From assembly GCA_934636045.1 (NCBI GenBank), contig CAKTZP010000044.1, positions 1 through 14,318 of the forward strand: 14,318 bases of DNA, given 5' to 3'. A program made the translations under genes and the position numbers. The stretch comes from an uncultured Oscillospiraceae bacterium (GTDB lineage Bacteria; Bacillota; Clostridia; Oscillospirales; Oscillospiraceae). The notes beneath the pieces were generated by a model, which was given only the letters and a program-made list of their open reading frames with translations, did no database searches and was not told the DNA's origin. This document shows, piece by piece, positions 1-8,370 of this stretch (position 1 is its first letter; each line of letters begins with the position of its first letter).

Positions 1-54
1 GAGCAATAAAATAAAAAAGCACGCCGCGCGGCGTGCTTTTTTATTTTATTGCTC
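1..54. terminator. bidirectional terminator in a perfect 54-bp palindrome
   Basis: Every base pairs with its partner around the centre at 27/28, so the whole 54 bp is a perfect inverted repeat. The GC-rich hairpin lies at 19-36 (gcacgccg arms), with six T after it on the plus strand (37-42) and six T on the minus strand (complement of 13-18). It can therefore end transcription from both sides. It includes the last two codons and the stop of the minus-strand gene at 46-48. The window starts exactly at its left end, so it may extend further. Confidence 0.9.
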
Positions 55-960
55 GTAACGGATCTGCAGTGTGCGCACCATGTCGGTGTAGATGGCGCGG
101 CAGTCCTCCGGCCGGTTCTCTTGAAGGGCGCGGTAGCAGGGCTCGAGCCAGCCGCGGCGGATCTCCTCGTAGCGCTCGGCCGGCGCGTCGCAGTAGTCGA
201 TGCAGGCCACGATGCCGGGCGCAATATCATAATACAGATCGATCAGCTCCTGCCCGCCCTCGTGCCCGGCCAGCCAGCCGTCGCGGAAGGCGCGGAAGGC
301 CGTCAGCTCGGCGCAGTCGTCGGGCTTGCCCTCGTGGGCGCAGGTGGCGGTGGTGATAAAGCACCATTTGCGCTTCTTAAAACCGCCAACCAGCACGTCG
401 TAGTCGCCGGGATACCACGCTTCCTTCGGATAGCGCTCCAGCCACTGGCGGTGCAGCTCGGCGCAGAAGTCCTCCGCGCTGGTCAGCTGCATTTTCTTGG
501 TCAGCGGGCAGAGGAAGATCGCCAGCACGAGCTTTGTTTCGAACAGCACCTGCGAACGGCGCGGCTTGAATTTCCAGCGCTTGTCGCCCATCATGTGCTC
601 GTCGAGGCTGTCCAGCAGGCTCCTGCACACGCGCTGCATGGCCTCGCCGTCGCCCTGCGCCGCGGCGTCCAGATGCTCTAAAATATTGGCATTTTCCTGT
701 TCATAGGTCGTAAACGCCGGAACAAAGAATTTTTTCGTGATTTTCGTATAGTAATCCGGATAGCGCGTGACCGTTCCCGGCAGATGCTCGCGCAGATATT
801 CCTCGGCCTCGCGCGCGTCCTCCGTCACCGCCGCCGGGCGCAGCAGGTCGGCCAGCCGCAGCCGTTCGCCGCAGTAGAGGCAGGAGAATTCGTCCAGCTC
901 CTGCGGAATCTCCAATGCTTTTTTACACTTCGGGCATTCAATTCGGATTGTCTCTGCCAT
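46..960 (-). CDS. zinc-ribbon / CFI-box domain protein of unknown function
   Basis: A 304-residue soluble protein with no signal peptide or membrane segment. The N-terminus is a small zinc ribbon, with Cys9/Cys12 and Cys27/Cys30 in CPKC and CLYC pairs. Near the C-terminus is CFITTATC at residues 200-207, followed by ELTAFRAFRDGWL, a Gly-rich turn and LIDLYYDIAPGIV up to about 251. That order (CFI-T/A-TA, then FRxFRD, then YY..AP) is the signature I know as the CFI-box C-terminal domain, usually attached to zinc ribbons or other small modules; its biochemical role is not known to me. The middle (about 60-190) is Lys/Tyr-rich and unrecognised. ATG is preceded by an AAAGGAG site (complement of 967-973). 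It is transcribed away from the eut genes from its own promoter and ends inside a terminator, so it is a single-gene unit and probably unrelated to ethanolamine use. Confidence 0.85.
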   Translation of the reverse strand: MAETIRIECPKCKKALEIPQELDEFSCLYCGERLRLADLLRPAAVTEDAREAEEYLREHLPGTVTRYPDYYTKITKKFFVPAFTTYEQENANILEHLDAAAQGDGEAMQRVCRSLLDSLDEHMMGDKRWKFKPRRSQVLFETKLVLAIFLCPLTKKMQLTSAEDFCAELHRQWLERYPKEAWYPGDYDVLVGGFKKRKWCFITTATCAHEGKPDDCAELTAFRAFRDGWLAGHEGGQELIDLYYDIAPGIVACIDYCDAPAERYEEIRRGWLEPCYRALQENRPEDCRAIYTDMVRTLQIRYEQ

Positions 961-998
961 AGCGCTTCTCCTTTGTCTTTGGGGAATTCTTTTTTCTT

Positions 999-1027
999 AT
1001 TTTTTCATACTTCGCCGCGGATGTCAA
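999..1027 (-). promoter_or_regulatory. sigma-A-like promoter of the CFI-box gene
   Basis: On the minus strand a consensus -35 TTGACA (complement of 1022-1027) is followed after 17 nt by AAAAAT (complement of 999-1004), which matches TATAAT at four of six positions. The start codon lies about 40 nt downstream. No equally good promoter for eutG is visible on the plus strand of this divergent region. Confidence 0.6.
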
Positions 1028-1108
1028 CCGTCAGCGCAAACTTTTTTCTGCGTGGGTACATTTTCCGGTGCGTTTCGGAAATACTACGGACGAAAAGAGG
1101 GGATCGGA

Positions 1109-2155
1109 TTGGAATTTGTTCTGGCCACACGGCTGTGCTGCGGCGAAAATGCGTTGGCGGCGCTGGAAACGCTCGGTGCGGCGCGCGTGCTGCTCGTTAC
1201 CGACCGACTTTTTGTTGAAAACGGCACAGCCGAGCGGCTTTGCCGCCGCTGCGGCGGCGCGCAGTGTGAAATTTTTGACAAGGTGCAGCCCGATCCGCCG
1301 CTGACGCTGGTAGCGGAGGGCGCGCGGCGGCTGGAGACCTTCGCGCCGGATGTGCTGCTTGCCCTCGGCGGCGGCAGCGCCATCGACTGCGCCAAGGGCA
1401 TGCTGGCCATGGCGCAAAAAAAGCCGCGCTTTGTCGCCGTTCCCACCTCCTCCGGCACAGGTTCAGAGGTCACCTCCTTCGCCATTTTGACCCACGAGGG
1501 CATTAAGCACCCGCTGGTGGACGAGGCGCTGCGCCCGGAGCTGGCGATTTTGGACGCGTCGCTGCTGGACGAGCTGCCTGCCGGGCTGATCGCGGACGCG
1601 GGAATGGACGTGCTGGCGCACTGCCTCGAGGCCGCCGTGGCCAAAAACGCCACGCCGTTTTCCGACGCGCTGGCGGGCTGTGCGTTTCGCACCGCGCTGG
1701 AAAAGCTGCCCGCGTCCTACCGCGGCGAGCGCAGCGTCCGCGGTGAGGTGCACTGCGCCGCGACCATGGCGGGCATTGCCTTTGACAACGCCGGACTCGG
1801 CGCGTGCCACGCGCTGTCGCACGCCCTCGGCGGCGCGTTTCACCTGCCGCATGGGCGCATCAACGGGATCCTTCTGCCGCACATTTTGCAATTCAACGGC
1901 GCGCAGGAGGGCTACCGCCGCCTTGCCGCGCTCTGCGGGCTGGGTGGAGTCAACCGCTTAAGCTTCGCCGTCCGGCGCGTCCGGCAGGCGCTCGACCTGC
2001 CCGCCAGCCTGACCGAAGCGGGGCTCTCCCGCGAAGCCATCCTCGCCCAAGCCGCCGCCATCTCCGCCGCCGCCACCCAAGACCCCTGCACCGCCACCAA
2101 CCCCATCCCCGTCACAAAGGACGACTACCTCGCAATTTTGAAGCAGGCGATTTAA
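1109..2155 (+). CDS. eutG: iron-containing alcohol dehydrogenase (EutG/PduQ type)
   Basis: A 348-residue type III alcohol dehydrogenase, predicted to reduce acetaldehyde to ethanol and so regenerate NAD+ beside EutE. The nucleotide-binding motif GGGSAIDCAKG is at residues 87-97 and PTSSGTGSEVT at 112-122. The metal ligands are all present: Asp167 and His171 (MDVLAHCLEA), His234 (GACHALSH) and His248 (LPHGR), with the same spacing as in E. coli FucO. Start choice: TTG at 1109 has AGAGGGG six bases upstream, while the in-frame ATG at 1052 adds a tail without family character. At 348 residues it is shorter than enterobacterial EutG (about 395) and nearer PduQ (about 370). It has no obvious encapsulation helix at either end. 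It is first in the cluster but separated from eutA by 310 bp of repeats, so it may be transcribed partly on its own. The last 120 bases are strikingly rich in C. Confidence 0.88.
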   Translation: MEFVLATRLCCGENALAALETLGAARVLLVTDRLFVENGTAERLCRRCGGAQCEIFDKVQPDPPLTLVAEGARRLETFAPDVLLALGGGSAIDCAKGMLAMAQKKPRFVAVPTSSGTGSEVTSFAILTHEGIKHPLVDEALRPELAILDASLLDELPAGLIADAGMDVLAHCLEAAVAKNATPFSDALAGCAFRTALEKLPASYRGERSVRGEVHCAATMAGIAFDNAGLGACHALSHALGGAFHLPHGRINGILLPHILQFNGAQEGYRRLAALCGLGGVNRLSFAVRRVRQALDLPASLTEAGLSREAILAQAAAISAAATQDPCTATNPIPVTKDDYLAILKQAI

Positions 2156-2169
2156 TTCTATAGTATCCA

Positions 2170-2218
2170 GCGCGCATTTCAATGCGGCTTGCAGCAAAAT
2201 CAAAGCTGACAGCAGCGG
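2170..2218 (+). repeat. dispersed repeat, copy A
   Basis: About 49 bp, from gcgcgcatttc to cagcagcgg, with the core ttgcagcaaaatcaaag at 2189-2205. The same unit recurs inverted at 9476-9531 and direct at 12228-12275. A truncated copy lies at 3862-3877. Copies differ by a few substitutions and indels. Confidence 0.85.
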
Positions 2219-2338
2219 ACTTGGCTCCCCTGTGTAAGGGGAGCTGTCAGCCGTAGGCTGACTGAGGGAGAGAACCCCGCCGCAGCGGGCTTGGCTCCCC
2301 TGTGTAAGGGGAGCTGTCAGCCGTAGGCTGACTGAGGG
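2212..2338 (+). repeat. direct pair of hairpin repeats
   Basis: Bases 2221-2268 and 2291-2338 are identical over 48 bp and the similarity extends about 9 bp upstream of each; the period is 70 bp. Each copy contains two hairpins: gctcccc/ggggagc with a 7-nt loop, and gtcagcc/ggctgac with a 3-nt loop. I recall closely similar elements scattered in Faecalibacterium-like genomes (memory, not a search). There is no T-tract, so an intrinsic terminator is unlikely, though the hairpins could shield or process the eut mRNA. Confidence 0.9.
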
Positions 2339-2465
2339 GTTGTCTTCGCGCCAACGGCGCGAAATCCAATCGTGCCGCAGGCACACCACAATTATTCACT
2401 ATTCACTATTCGTTATTCACTCCCCCGCTTCTGTGCGGCTGCGGAATTTGGACTGGAGGCTTTGC

Positions 2466-3845
2466 ATGGAAACGCTGCTTTCCGTCGGCATTGATATCGG
2501 CACGACCACGACGCAGCTGGTGCTTTCGCGGCTGACGCTGGAAAACACGCGCGCCTCGTTCAGCGTGCCGAATTTTGAGATCGCAAAAAAAGAGGTGCTC
2601 TTCCGCAGCGGCATCCATTTTACGCCGCTCCGGTCCGACACCGAGATCGACGCGCAGGGCGTGCGCGAGATCGTCGAGGCGGAATATCGTGCCTCGGGCT
2701 ATGACAGGCGCGACGTGCAGACCGGCGCGGTCATCATCACCGGCGAGACCGCGCGCAAGGAAAACGCCCGGCAGGTGCTCGAGGCGCTGGCAGGCTTTGC
2801 GGGCGATTTTGTCGTCGCAACGGCCGGCCCCGCGCTGGAAAGCGTGCTGGCCGGCAAGGGCGCGGGCGCAGAAAGCTATTCCCGTGCACACAGCTGCGCC
2901 GTGCTGAATCTGGACATCGGCGGCGGGACGACAAACCTTGCGCTGTTTGAAAATGGCATTCTGCGGGACACCGGCTGCCTCAACGTCGGCGGGCGGCTGG
3001 TCAGGGTGGACGCGGACGGCAGCCTGACCTATCTTTCCCCGGTGCTGCGGCCGTTTTTCGGCTTCACCGTCGGCCAGCGGATGAACGAGGCGCTGCTTGC
3101 GCCTGTGGCGCAGCTGTTGACCGAGGTGCTGGAGGAGGCCGTCGGGCTGCGCGCGCCGACCGGGCTTTTGGCGCAGTTGATTACGGATAAAAATGTGACG
3201 CTGCAAAAGCCGCCGCTGCTGTCGTTTTCCGGCGGCGTGGCCGATCTGATTGCGCCGCAGGCGCGCGAGCCGTTCGCGTACGGCGACCTCGGCGTGCTGC
3301 TCGGCCGGGCGATCTACCACTCCAAGCTCTGTGCAGGCACGTTTTTGCGGGCGCAGGAGACCATCCGCGCCACGGTCATCGGCGCAGGCAGCCACGCCAC
3401 CACGCTCTCCGGGAGCACGATTTTCTACGACGGCGTGGACTTTCCGATGAAAAACCTCCCGGTCGCGGCGCTGACGCCAGAGGATGAGGCGCTCGCGCCG
3501 GAGGAGCTTGCCCGCCGCATCCGGCAGAAAACCGCCATCGTCTGCCCCGGCGGCGAGAAAAGCGTGCTGGCGCTGGAGGGACGGCAAAGCCCGCGGTTTT
3601 CCGAGCTTTGCCGTTTGGCCGACGGCATTGCGCTGGGGCTGCAAAACGCCGCGCCGCCATATGTCATCGCCGTCCGCAGCGACATGGGCAAGGCGCTCGG
3701 GCAGGCGCTCGGCGCGCTTCTGCCCGGTACGGGACTGGTGTGTCTCGACGGCGTGGCGCTGCACGACGGCGCGTATCTGGACATTGGCGCCCCCGTCGCC
3801 CACGGTCAGGCGCTCCCCGTCGTCATCAAAACCCTGGTGCTTTGA
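2466..3845 (+). CDS. eutA: ethanolamine ammonia-lyase reactivating factor EutA
   Basis: A 459-residue cytosolic ATPase of the actin/Hsp70 (ASKHA) fold. It is predicted to exchange damaged cobalamin out of the EutBC lyase for fresh adenosylcobalamin, using ATP. The phosphate-1 motif GIDIGTTTTQ is at residues 8-17 and the phosphate-2 motif LDIGGGTTN at 149-157, the standard pair for the family; length matches known EutA (about 465-470). The start is ATG 2466, with TGGAGG six bases upstream; the frame remains open further 5' but runs into repeat sequence. It sits directly before the lyase genes as in other Firmicutes eut clusters, although 157 bp of repeat-like sequence separates it from eutB. 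Confidence 0.93.
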   Translation: METLLSVGIDIGTTTTQLVLSRLTLENTRASFSVPNFEIAKKEVLFRSGIHFTPLRSDTEIDAQGVREIVEAEYRASGYDRRDVQTGAVIITGETARKENARQVLEALAGFAGDFVVATAGPALESVLAGKGAGAESYSRAHSCAVLNLDIGGGTTNLALFENGILRDTGCLNVGGRLVRVDADGSLTYLSPVLRPFFGFTVGQRMNEALLAPVAQLLTEVLEEAVGLRAPTGLLAQLITDKNVTLQKPPLLSFSGGVADLIAPQAREPFAYGDLGVLLGRAIYHSKLCAGTFLRAQETIRATVIGAGSHATTLSGSTIFYDGVDFPMKNLPVAALTPEDEALAPEELARRIRQKTAIVCPGGEKSVLALEGRQSPRFSELCRLADGIALGLQNAAPPYVIAVRSDMGKALGQALGALLPGTGLVCLDGVALHDGAYLDIGAPVAHGQALPVVIKTLVL

Positions 3846-3861
3846 GTTACTTTTCTATATT

Positions 3862-3905
3862 GAAGCGCCAGCAGCGGGCGCTCAATGAGTACCCCTACGG
3901 CGTAA
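3862..3905 (+). repeat. truncated member of the mosaic repeat family (eutA-eutB gap)
   Basis: gaagcgccagcagcgg (3862-3877) corresponds to the right end of the dispersed repeat at 2170. It is followed by a stretch ending in cccctacggcg, which is the reverse complement of the cgccgtagggg head seen after eutT and eutH. Internal gcgcc/ggcgc arms can form a hairpin. Confidence 0.6.
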
Positions 3906-3946
3906 CACGGACTCTGTGCGTAATCGCCTGACGGGCTCCGCCCGCC

Positions 3947-3965
3947 GTCCTTGCTGCGCAAGGAC
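3947..3965 (+). repeat. small hairpin upstream of eutB
   Basis: gtccttg (3947-3953) and caaggac (3959-3965) form a perfect 7-bp stem with a 5-nt loop; a second 5-bp stem cgggc/gcccg lies just upstream at 3932-3944. The stem ends 22 bases before the AAAGGAG site of eutB. No T-tract follows, so it is not a clear terminator. The loop does not have the hexanucleotide A-x-x-G pattern known for EutV (ANTAR) targets. Confidence 0.55.
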
Positions 3966-4002
3966 ACAATTACATTCCGTACCATGCAAAGGAGCTGATT
4001 CT

Positions 4003-5364
4003 TTGAAATTAAAGACACTGTTGTTCGGAACGACCTACGAGTTCCGGGACGTAAAGGACGTGCTGGCCAAGGCCAACGAGGAAAAGTCCGGCGACCGGCT
4101 GGCCGGAGTAGCGGCCGAAACGGCGCAGGAGCGCGTGGCAGCCAAGGTGGTTCTTGCCGAGCTGACGCTGCACGACCTGCGGGAAAATCCCGTCGTGCCT
4201 TACGAAGCCGACGAGGTCACGCGCATCATTCAGGATGATCTGAACGAGCGCATCTACGGTGAGATCAAGGGCTGGACGGTTTCGCAGCTGCGCGAATGGC
4301 TGCTGTCCGAGACGACCTCCGGTGCAGATATCCGGCGCGTCTCGCGCGGACTGACCGCGGAGATGATTGCAGGCGTTGCCAAGCTCATGAGCAACCTCGA
4401 CCTCATCTGCGCGGCAAAGAAGATCCGCGTCACGGCGCACTGCAACACCACCATCGGTCTGCCGGGCACGCTCTCGTGCCGCCTGCAGCCGAACCACCCG
4501 ACGGACGACCTTGACGGCATCATCGCCTCGCTCGTTGAGGGGCTGAGCTACGGCGCAGGTGATGCTGTCCTCGGCCTGAACCCCGCCGGGGATACTGCCG
4601 AGAGCGTCAAGCGCATTCTCACACGCTTTGACGAGCTCAAGCACAGACATGCCATCCCGACGCAGACCTGTGTGCTGGCGCATATCACGACCCAGATGCG
4701 CGCCATCGAGGCCGGTGCGCCGGCCGACCTCATTTTCCAGTCCATCGCAGGCTCGGAGCAGGGCAATGCCGCCTTCGGTCTTGACGGCAAGCTCGTTGAG
4801 CAGGCGCGGCAGCTGGCACTGTCGCAGGGCACCGCCGAGGGACCAAACGTGATGTACTTTGAGACCGGGCAGGGCTCCGAGCTTTCCAGCGAGGCGCACC
4901 ACGGTGCCGATCAGGTCACAATGGAGGCCCGCTGCTACGGCTTTGCCAAGCGGTATGCGCCGTTTCTCGTCAACACCGTCGTCGGCTTTATCGGGCCGGA
5001 GTATCTTTACGACGCGCGGCAGGTGCTGCGCGCAGGTCTGGAGGATCACTTCATGGGCAAGCTCACGGGCATTCCCATGGGCTGCGACGCTTGCTACACC
5101 AACCACATGAAGGCCGACCAGAACGACATTGAAAATCTCTGCACACTGCTGACGGCGGCGGGCTGCAACTACTTTATGGGCATTCCGCACGGCGACGACG
5201 TGATGCTCAACTACCAGACCACGGGCTTTCACGAGACCGCAACGCTGCGCGAGCTGTTCGGCCTGACGGCCATCCCGCCGTTTCAGCACTGGCTGGAAAA
5301 GATGGGCTTCGTGGAAAACGGGCGCCTGACCAAAAAGGCCGGCGACGGCTCGGCGCTGCTGTAA
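4003..5364 (+). CDS. eutB: ethanolamine ammonia-lyase large subunit EutB
   Basis: A 453-residue catalytic subunit that, with EutC and adenosylcobalamin, converts ethanolamine to acetaldehyde and ammonia. The length equals E. coli EutB and the residues known in that enzyme to bind substrate or cofactor fall at the same numbers: Arg160, Gln162, Asn193, Phe258, Glu287, Phe329, Asp362 and Met392. The enzyme is thus predicted active. The start is TTG 4003, with AAAGGAG (3988-3994) eight bases upstream, giving the family N-terminus [12 protein letters not shown]; the in-frame upstream frame is repeat-derived. It is followed after 14 bp by eutC. The enzyme acts inside the microcompartment, brought there by EutC. 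Confidence 0.97.
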   Translation: MKLKTLLFGTTYEFRDVKDVLAKANEEKSGDRLAGVAAETAQERVAAKVVLAELTLHDLRENPVVPYEADEVTRIIQDDLNERIYGEIKGWTVSQLREWLLSETTSGADIRRVSRGLTAEMIAGVAKLMSNLDLICAAKKIRVTAHCNTTIGLPGTLSCRLQPNHPTDDLDGIIASLVEGLSYGAGDAVLGLNPAGDTAESVKRILTRFDELKHRHAIPTQTCVLAHITTQMRAIEAGAPADLIFQSIAGSEQGNAAFGLDGKLVEQARQLALSQGTAEGPNVMYFETGQGSELSSEAHHGADQVTMEARCYGFAKRYAPFLVNTVVGFIGPEYLYDARQVLRAGLEDHFMGKLTGIPMGCDACYTNHMKADQNDIENLCTLLTAAGCNYFMGIPHGDDVMLNYQTTGFHETATLRELFGLTAIPPFQHWLEKMGFVENGRLTKKAGDGSALL

Positions 5365-5378
5365 GGGAGGTGAGGAGG

Positions 5379-6278
5379 ATGAATCAGGAAGAATTGAAGG
5401 CGCTTGTTGCGCAAATGCTGCGCGAGCACAAGCCCGCTGCGGCAGAGGCCGCGCCCGAGCCTGCGGTCAAGGCCAGCGACTACAAGCCAGCCGTCCCCGC
5501 AGCGGACGGGGGCATATTGCCCGACATCACGGCAGTCGACCTGCGGCAGCAGTATCTCGTCGACGACCCGGCCGACGGGGCGGCCTTTCTCACCCTCAAG
5601 GCGAAAACCCCTGCGCGCCTCGGCCTCGGCCGGGCAGGCACGCGCTACAAAACGGCCACGATGCTGCGCTTCCGTGCCGACCACGCCGCCGCACAGGACA
5701 GCGTCTTTTCCCCCGTGCCGGAGGAGTTTGCCAAGGAAAACGGCCTCGTGCCGGTGCAGACGGAGTGCCGCGACAAGGACGAGTATCTCACCCGTCCCGA
5801 CCTCGGGCGGCGCTTTGACGCGCACAATGCCAAGGTCATTGAGGAGGTCTGCAAGGGCCGCCGCGTGCTGCTGGTCATCGGCGACGGGCTGTCGTCCGCT
5901 GCAATTCTGGCCAACGCGCTCGACTGTGCCGCCGCCATCCGGCAGGGGCTGCAAGCCCACGGCATCGACCCCGGTCAGAGCCTGTTCGTCCGCTACTGCC
6001 GCGTCGGCGCGTCGGATCATATCGGCGATTTGACCGGCTGTGAGCTGGTGTGTCTGCTCGTCGGCGAGCGGCCGGGGCTGGTGACGAACGAGTCCATGTC
6101 CGCCTACCTCACCTACAAGCCCCATCGCGGCATTTCCGAATCCAAGCGGACGGTCGTTTCCAACATTCACCGGCAGGGCGTCGCCGCGGTCGAAGCCGGT
6201 GCGCACATTGCCTCGCTCATCGACCGCATTCTGCGGCAGAAGGCCTCGGGCATCGACCTAAAGGAGGGCGAGGCATGA
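5379..6278 (+). CDS. eutC: ethanolamine ammonia-lyase small subunit EutC
   Basis: A 299-residue partner of EutB that completes the cobalamin site. Family stretches are clear: [12 protein letters not shown] at residues 79-90, GDGLSSAAI at 168-176, LLVGERPGL at 226-234, AYLTYKP at 242-248 and SNIHRQG at 261-267. The first 17 residues ([17 protein letters not shown]) form an amphipathic helix, followed by an Ala/Pro-rich linker to about residue 45. This is the layout of the EutC encapsulation peptide known from Salmonella and should target the lyase to the shell lumen. ATG 5379 is preferred because GGGAGGT ends seven bases upstream; an in-frame GTG at 5370 lies inside that site. Its stop overlaps the eutL start by 4 bp. 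Confidence 0.96.
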   Translation: MNQEELKALVAQMLREHKPAAAEAAPEPAVKASDYKPAVPAADGGILPDITAVDLRQQYLVDDPADGAAFLTLKAKTPARLGLGRAGTRYKTATMLRFRADHAAAQDSVFSPVPEEFAKENGLVPVQTECRDKDEYLTRPDLGRRFDAHNAKVIEEVCKGRRVLLVIGDGLSSAAILANALDCAAAIRQGLQAHGIDPGQSLFVRYCRVGASDHIGDLTGCELVCLLVGERPGLVTNESMSAYLTYKPHRGISESKRTVVSNIHRQGVAAVEAGAHIASLIDRILRQKASGIDLKEGEA

Positions 6279-6949
6279 CCGGCGCGCGCATTCCCGTTAC
6301 CGTCCTGTGCGCGCAGTATCTGGCCAACGTCTCCGAGGGGCTGCGCAAGGCGCTGCGGCTCCCGGCGCACTGCCGCTCCGTCGCGCTGCTGTCGACAGAT
6401 TGCGACGACGCGACCTATATCGCCCTCGACGAGGCGACGAAAAAGGCCAACGTCGAGGTCGTCTATGCCCGCAGCCTTTATGCCGGCGCAGCCAACGCCT
6501 CGACGAAGCTGGCCGGCGAGGTCATCGGCATCCTCGGCAGCGAGAATCCCTCCGAGGTGCGCAGCGGTCTGCAGGCCGCGACGGCGCTGCTGCAAGCCCT
6601 CGGCTTTTGCCGCGCAAACGATGACGGCAGCGTGGTCTACCTTGCCCACTGCGTTGCGCGGACGGGCAGCTATCTTTCCAAGCTGGCGCGTGTTCCGCCG
6701 GGCGAAGCGCTGGCCTATCTGATCGCGCCGCCGGTGGAGGCCATTTATGCCCTTGACGCGGCGCTCAAGGCGGCGGATGTGACGCTGCAATCGCTCTTTG
6801 CCCCGCCGAGCGAGACGAACTTCGGCGGCGGCCTGCTGACCGGAACGCAGTCAGCGTGCAAGGCAGCGTGCGACGCCTTTGCCGCAGCGGTGCAGGCCGT
6901 GGCGGCAAGGCCCATCGATACAGGAGGAATGACCCATGGAATTGGATAA
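6275..6949 (+). CDS. eutL: microcompartment shell protein EutL (BMC-T)
   Basis: A 224-residue trimeric shell protein built of two circularly permuted BMC domains, forming pseudohexameric tiles with a gated pore. Family stretches include [20 protein letters not shown] (residues 42-61), the following [47 protein letters not shown] and [15 protein letters not shown]. The length is close to the usual 217-219. ATG 6275 overlaps the eutC stop (ATGA) and has AGGAGGG six bases upstream. The C-terminus overlaps eutE by 14 bp, and the Gly-Gly-Met tail there is encoded by the eutE ribosome binding site. It is the only BMC-T gene in the window. Confidence 0.95.
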   Translation: MTGARIPVTVLCAQYLANVSEGLRKALRLPAHCRSVALLSTDCDDATYIALDEATKKANVEVVYARSLYAGAANASTKLAGEVIGILGSENPSEVRSGLQAATALLQALGFCRANDDGSVVYLAHCVARTGSYLSKLARVPPGEALAYLIAPPVEAIYALDAALKAADVTLQSLFAPPSETNFGGGLLTGTQSACKAACDAFAAAVQAVAARPIDTGGMTHGIG

Positions 6950-8366
6950 AGACCTGCGCTCGCGGCAGGAAACGCGGGCGCTGCTGGCTGCGGCGCAGGA
7001 GGCGTTCGAGGCGCTCAAGCACTTCGATCAGGCCAAGCTCGACTGCATTGTCGACGCGATCGCCGACGCAGGCGAGAAGCACGCCGCCGCGCTGGCGCAG
7101 CTGGCGGTAGAGGAAACCGGCTTCGGCAACGCCGCGGACAAGACCGAGAAAAACCGCTTTGCCGCCCGGCGCGTGCAGCAGGCCGTACGCGGCATGCGCA
7201 CCGTCGGCATCCTGCGGGAGGACGCCGAGCGGCGGGTGTGGGACGTGGGCGTGCCCGTCGGCGTGATTGCGGGCATCGTGCCCTCCACAAACCCGACCTC
7301 TACGGTCATCTACAAGTCGATCATCGCCCTCAAGGCGGGCAGCCCCATCGTCTTTTCGCCCCACCCCGGCGCGGTGAACTGCACCTGCAAGGCGGCGCGG
7401 CTCGTGGCCGAGGCAGCGGAGGCGGCAGGCTGCCCCAAGGGCGCGATCGGCTGCATCCCCACGCCGACCATGGACGCGGTGCACGAGCTGATGCACCACA
7501 AATTTACCCGTCTTATTCTCGCCACCGGCGGCAGCGCCATGGTGCACGCGGCATATTCCTCGGGCAAGCCCGCCATCGGCGTCGGCGCGGGCAACGGTCC
7601 GGCCTATGTCCACAAGTCCGCCGATATCCCCGACGCCGTGCGCAAGATCATCCGCTCGAAAACCTTCGATAACGGCACGGTCTGCGCCTCGGAGCAGAGC
7701 GTGATTCTCGAGCAATGCTGCGCCGAACGGGTGAAGGAGGAGTTTTTGCGGCAGGGCGCTTACTTCCTGTCCACGCAGGAGGCGGGCAGGGTCGCCGCGC
7801 TGCTGCTGCGCTGCGACGGGTCGATGAATCCCAAGGTCGTCGGCAAGACGGCGTTTCAGGTGGCACAAATGGCGGGCGTTTCCGTGCCCGAGGGGACGAC
7901 GGTGCTGCTGGCGCATGAGACGGAGGCCGGGCCGACCCGCCCATACTCCCGGGAAAAGCTCTGTCCCATTCTGGCCGTGTTCGTCGAGCGCGACGAGGAC
8001 GCGATTTTAAAGCGCTCCTGTGAGGTGCTCTACGGTGAGGGTGCAGGGCACACCTTCTCCATCCACGCGACGGACGAGGCCGTCATCCGGCGCTTTGCGC
8101 TGGAGGTGCCGGTGTCGCGCTTTCTGGTCAACACGCCGTCGGCGCTCGGCGGCATCGGCCTGAGCACGGGGCTCTTCCCCGCGCTGACCCTCGGCTGCGG
8201 CGCGGTGGGCGGCAGCTCGTCGTCAAACAACATCGGCCCGCTCGACCTGATCAACATCCGCCGCGTCGCCTGGGACACAGAGGGCGCAGCCAAGCCGCCC
8301 GACACCGACCTGATCGACGCACTGGCAAAGGAAATCCTGAAAAAGCTGAATTTAACGGAGGAATGA
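6936..8366 (+). CDS. eutE: CoA-acylating acetaldehyde dehydrogenase EutE
   Basis: A 476-residue aldehyde dehydrogenase that oxidises acetaldehyde to acetyl-CoA with NAD+. The catalytic cysteine is Cys250 in [11 protein letters not shown]; the fold motifs [11 protein letters not shown] (113-123), [10 protein letters not shown] (194-203) and [11 protein letters not shown] (215-225) are those of EutE/PduP. ATG 6936 has AGGAGG seven bases upstream and lies within the end of eutL. It lacks the classic PduP-type N-terminal targeting extension: the charged N-terminus [17 protein letters not shown] leads straight into the domain. At the C-terminus, residues 456-476 ([16 protein letters not shown] followed by NLTEE) form an amphipathic helix after an Ala/Lys/Pro linker, a good candidate for a C-terminal encapsulation peptide. 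It is somewhat longer than E. coli EutE (467), and the extra length lies there. Confidence 0.95.
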   Translation: MELDKDLRSRQETRALLAAAQEAFEALKHFDQAKLDCIVDAIADAGEKHAAALAQLAVEETGFGNAADKTEKNRFAARRVQQAVRGMRTVGILREDAERRVWDVGVPVGVIAGIVPSTNPTSTVIYKSIIALKAGSPIVFSPHPGAVNCTCKAARLVAEAAEAAGCPKGAIGCIPTPTMDAVHELMHHKFTRLILATGGSAMVHAAYSSGKPAIGVGAGNGPAYVHKSADIPDAVRKIIRSKTFDNGTVCASEQSVILEQCCAERVKEEFLRQGAYFLSTQEAGRVAALLLRCDGSMNPKVVGKTAFQVAQMAGVSVPEGTTVLLAHETEAGPTRPYSREKLCPILAVFVERDEDAILKRSCEVLYGEGAGHTFSIHATDEAVIRRFALEVPVSRFLVNTPSALGGIGLSTGLFPALTLGCGAVGGSSSSNNIGPLDLINIRRVAWDTEGAAKPPDTDLIDALAKEILKKLNLTEE

Positions 8367-8370
8367 AGCA

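Larger units (their letters stand above)
2156..2465 (+). other. eutG-eutA gap, repeat-filled, no gene
   Basis: The 310 bp hold one copy of a dispersed repeat, a direct pair of hairpin repeats, a short hairpin (gcgccaacggcgc, near 2349-2361) and a run of repeated tattcact words near 2394-2420. I see no coding potential, no T-tailed intrinsic terminator and no convincing promoter. The eutA ribosome binding site TGGAGG lies at 2454-2459. Confidence 0.7.

Noticed and set aside
2212..2338. Possible CRISPR array from regularly spaced repeats
   Set aside because: Only two copies, repeats are 48 bp or longer, the spacer is about 22 bp, and no cas gene is near.
3846..4002. EutV (ANTAR) dual hairpin before eutB
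   Set aside because: The hairpins present have 5- or 7-nt loops without the A-x-x-G pattern and lack a T-tract; the sequence belongs to the repeat family.
2406..5289. Long open frames antisense to eutA (465 codons) and eutB (426 codons)
   Set aside because: They arise from GC-rich codon use of the true genes; their products are Arg/Gly/His-rich, match no family, and the sense frames are unmistakable eut proteins.
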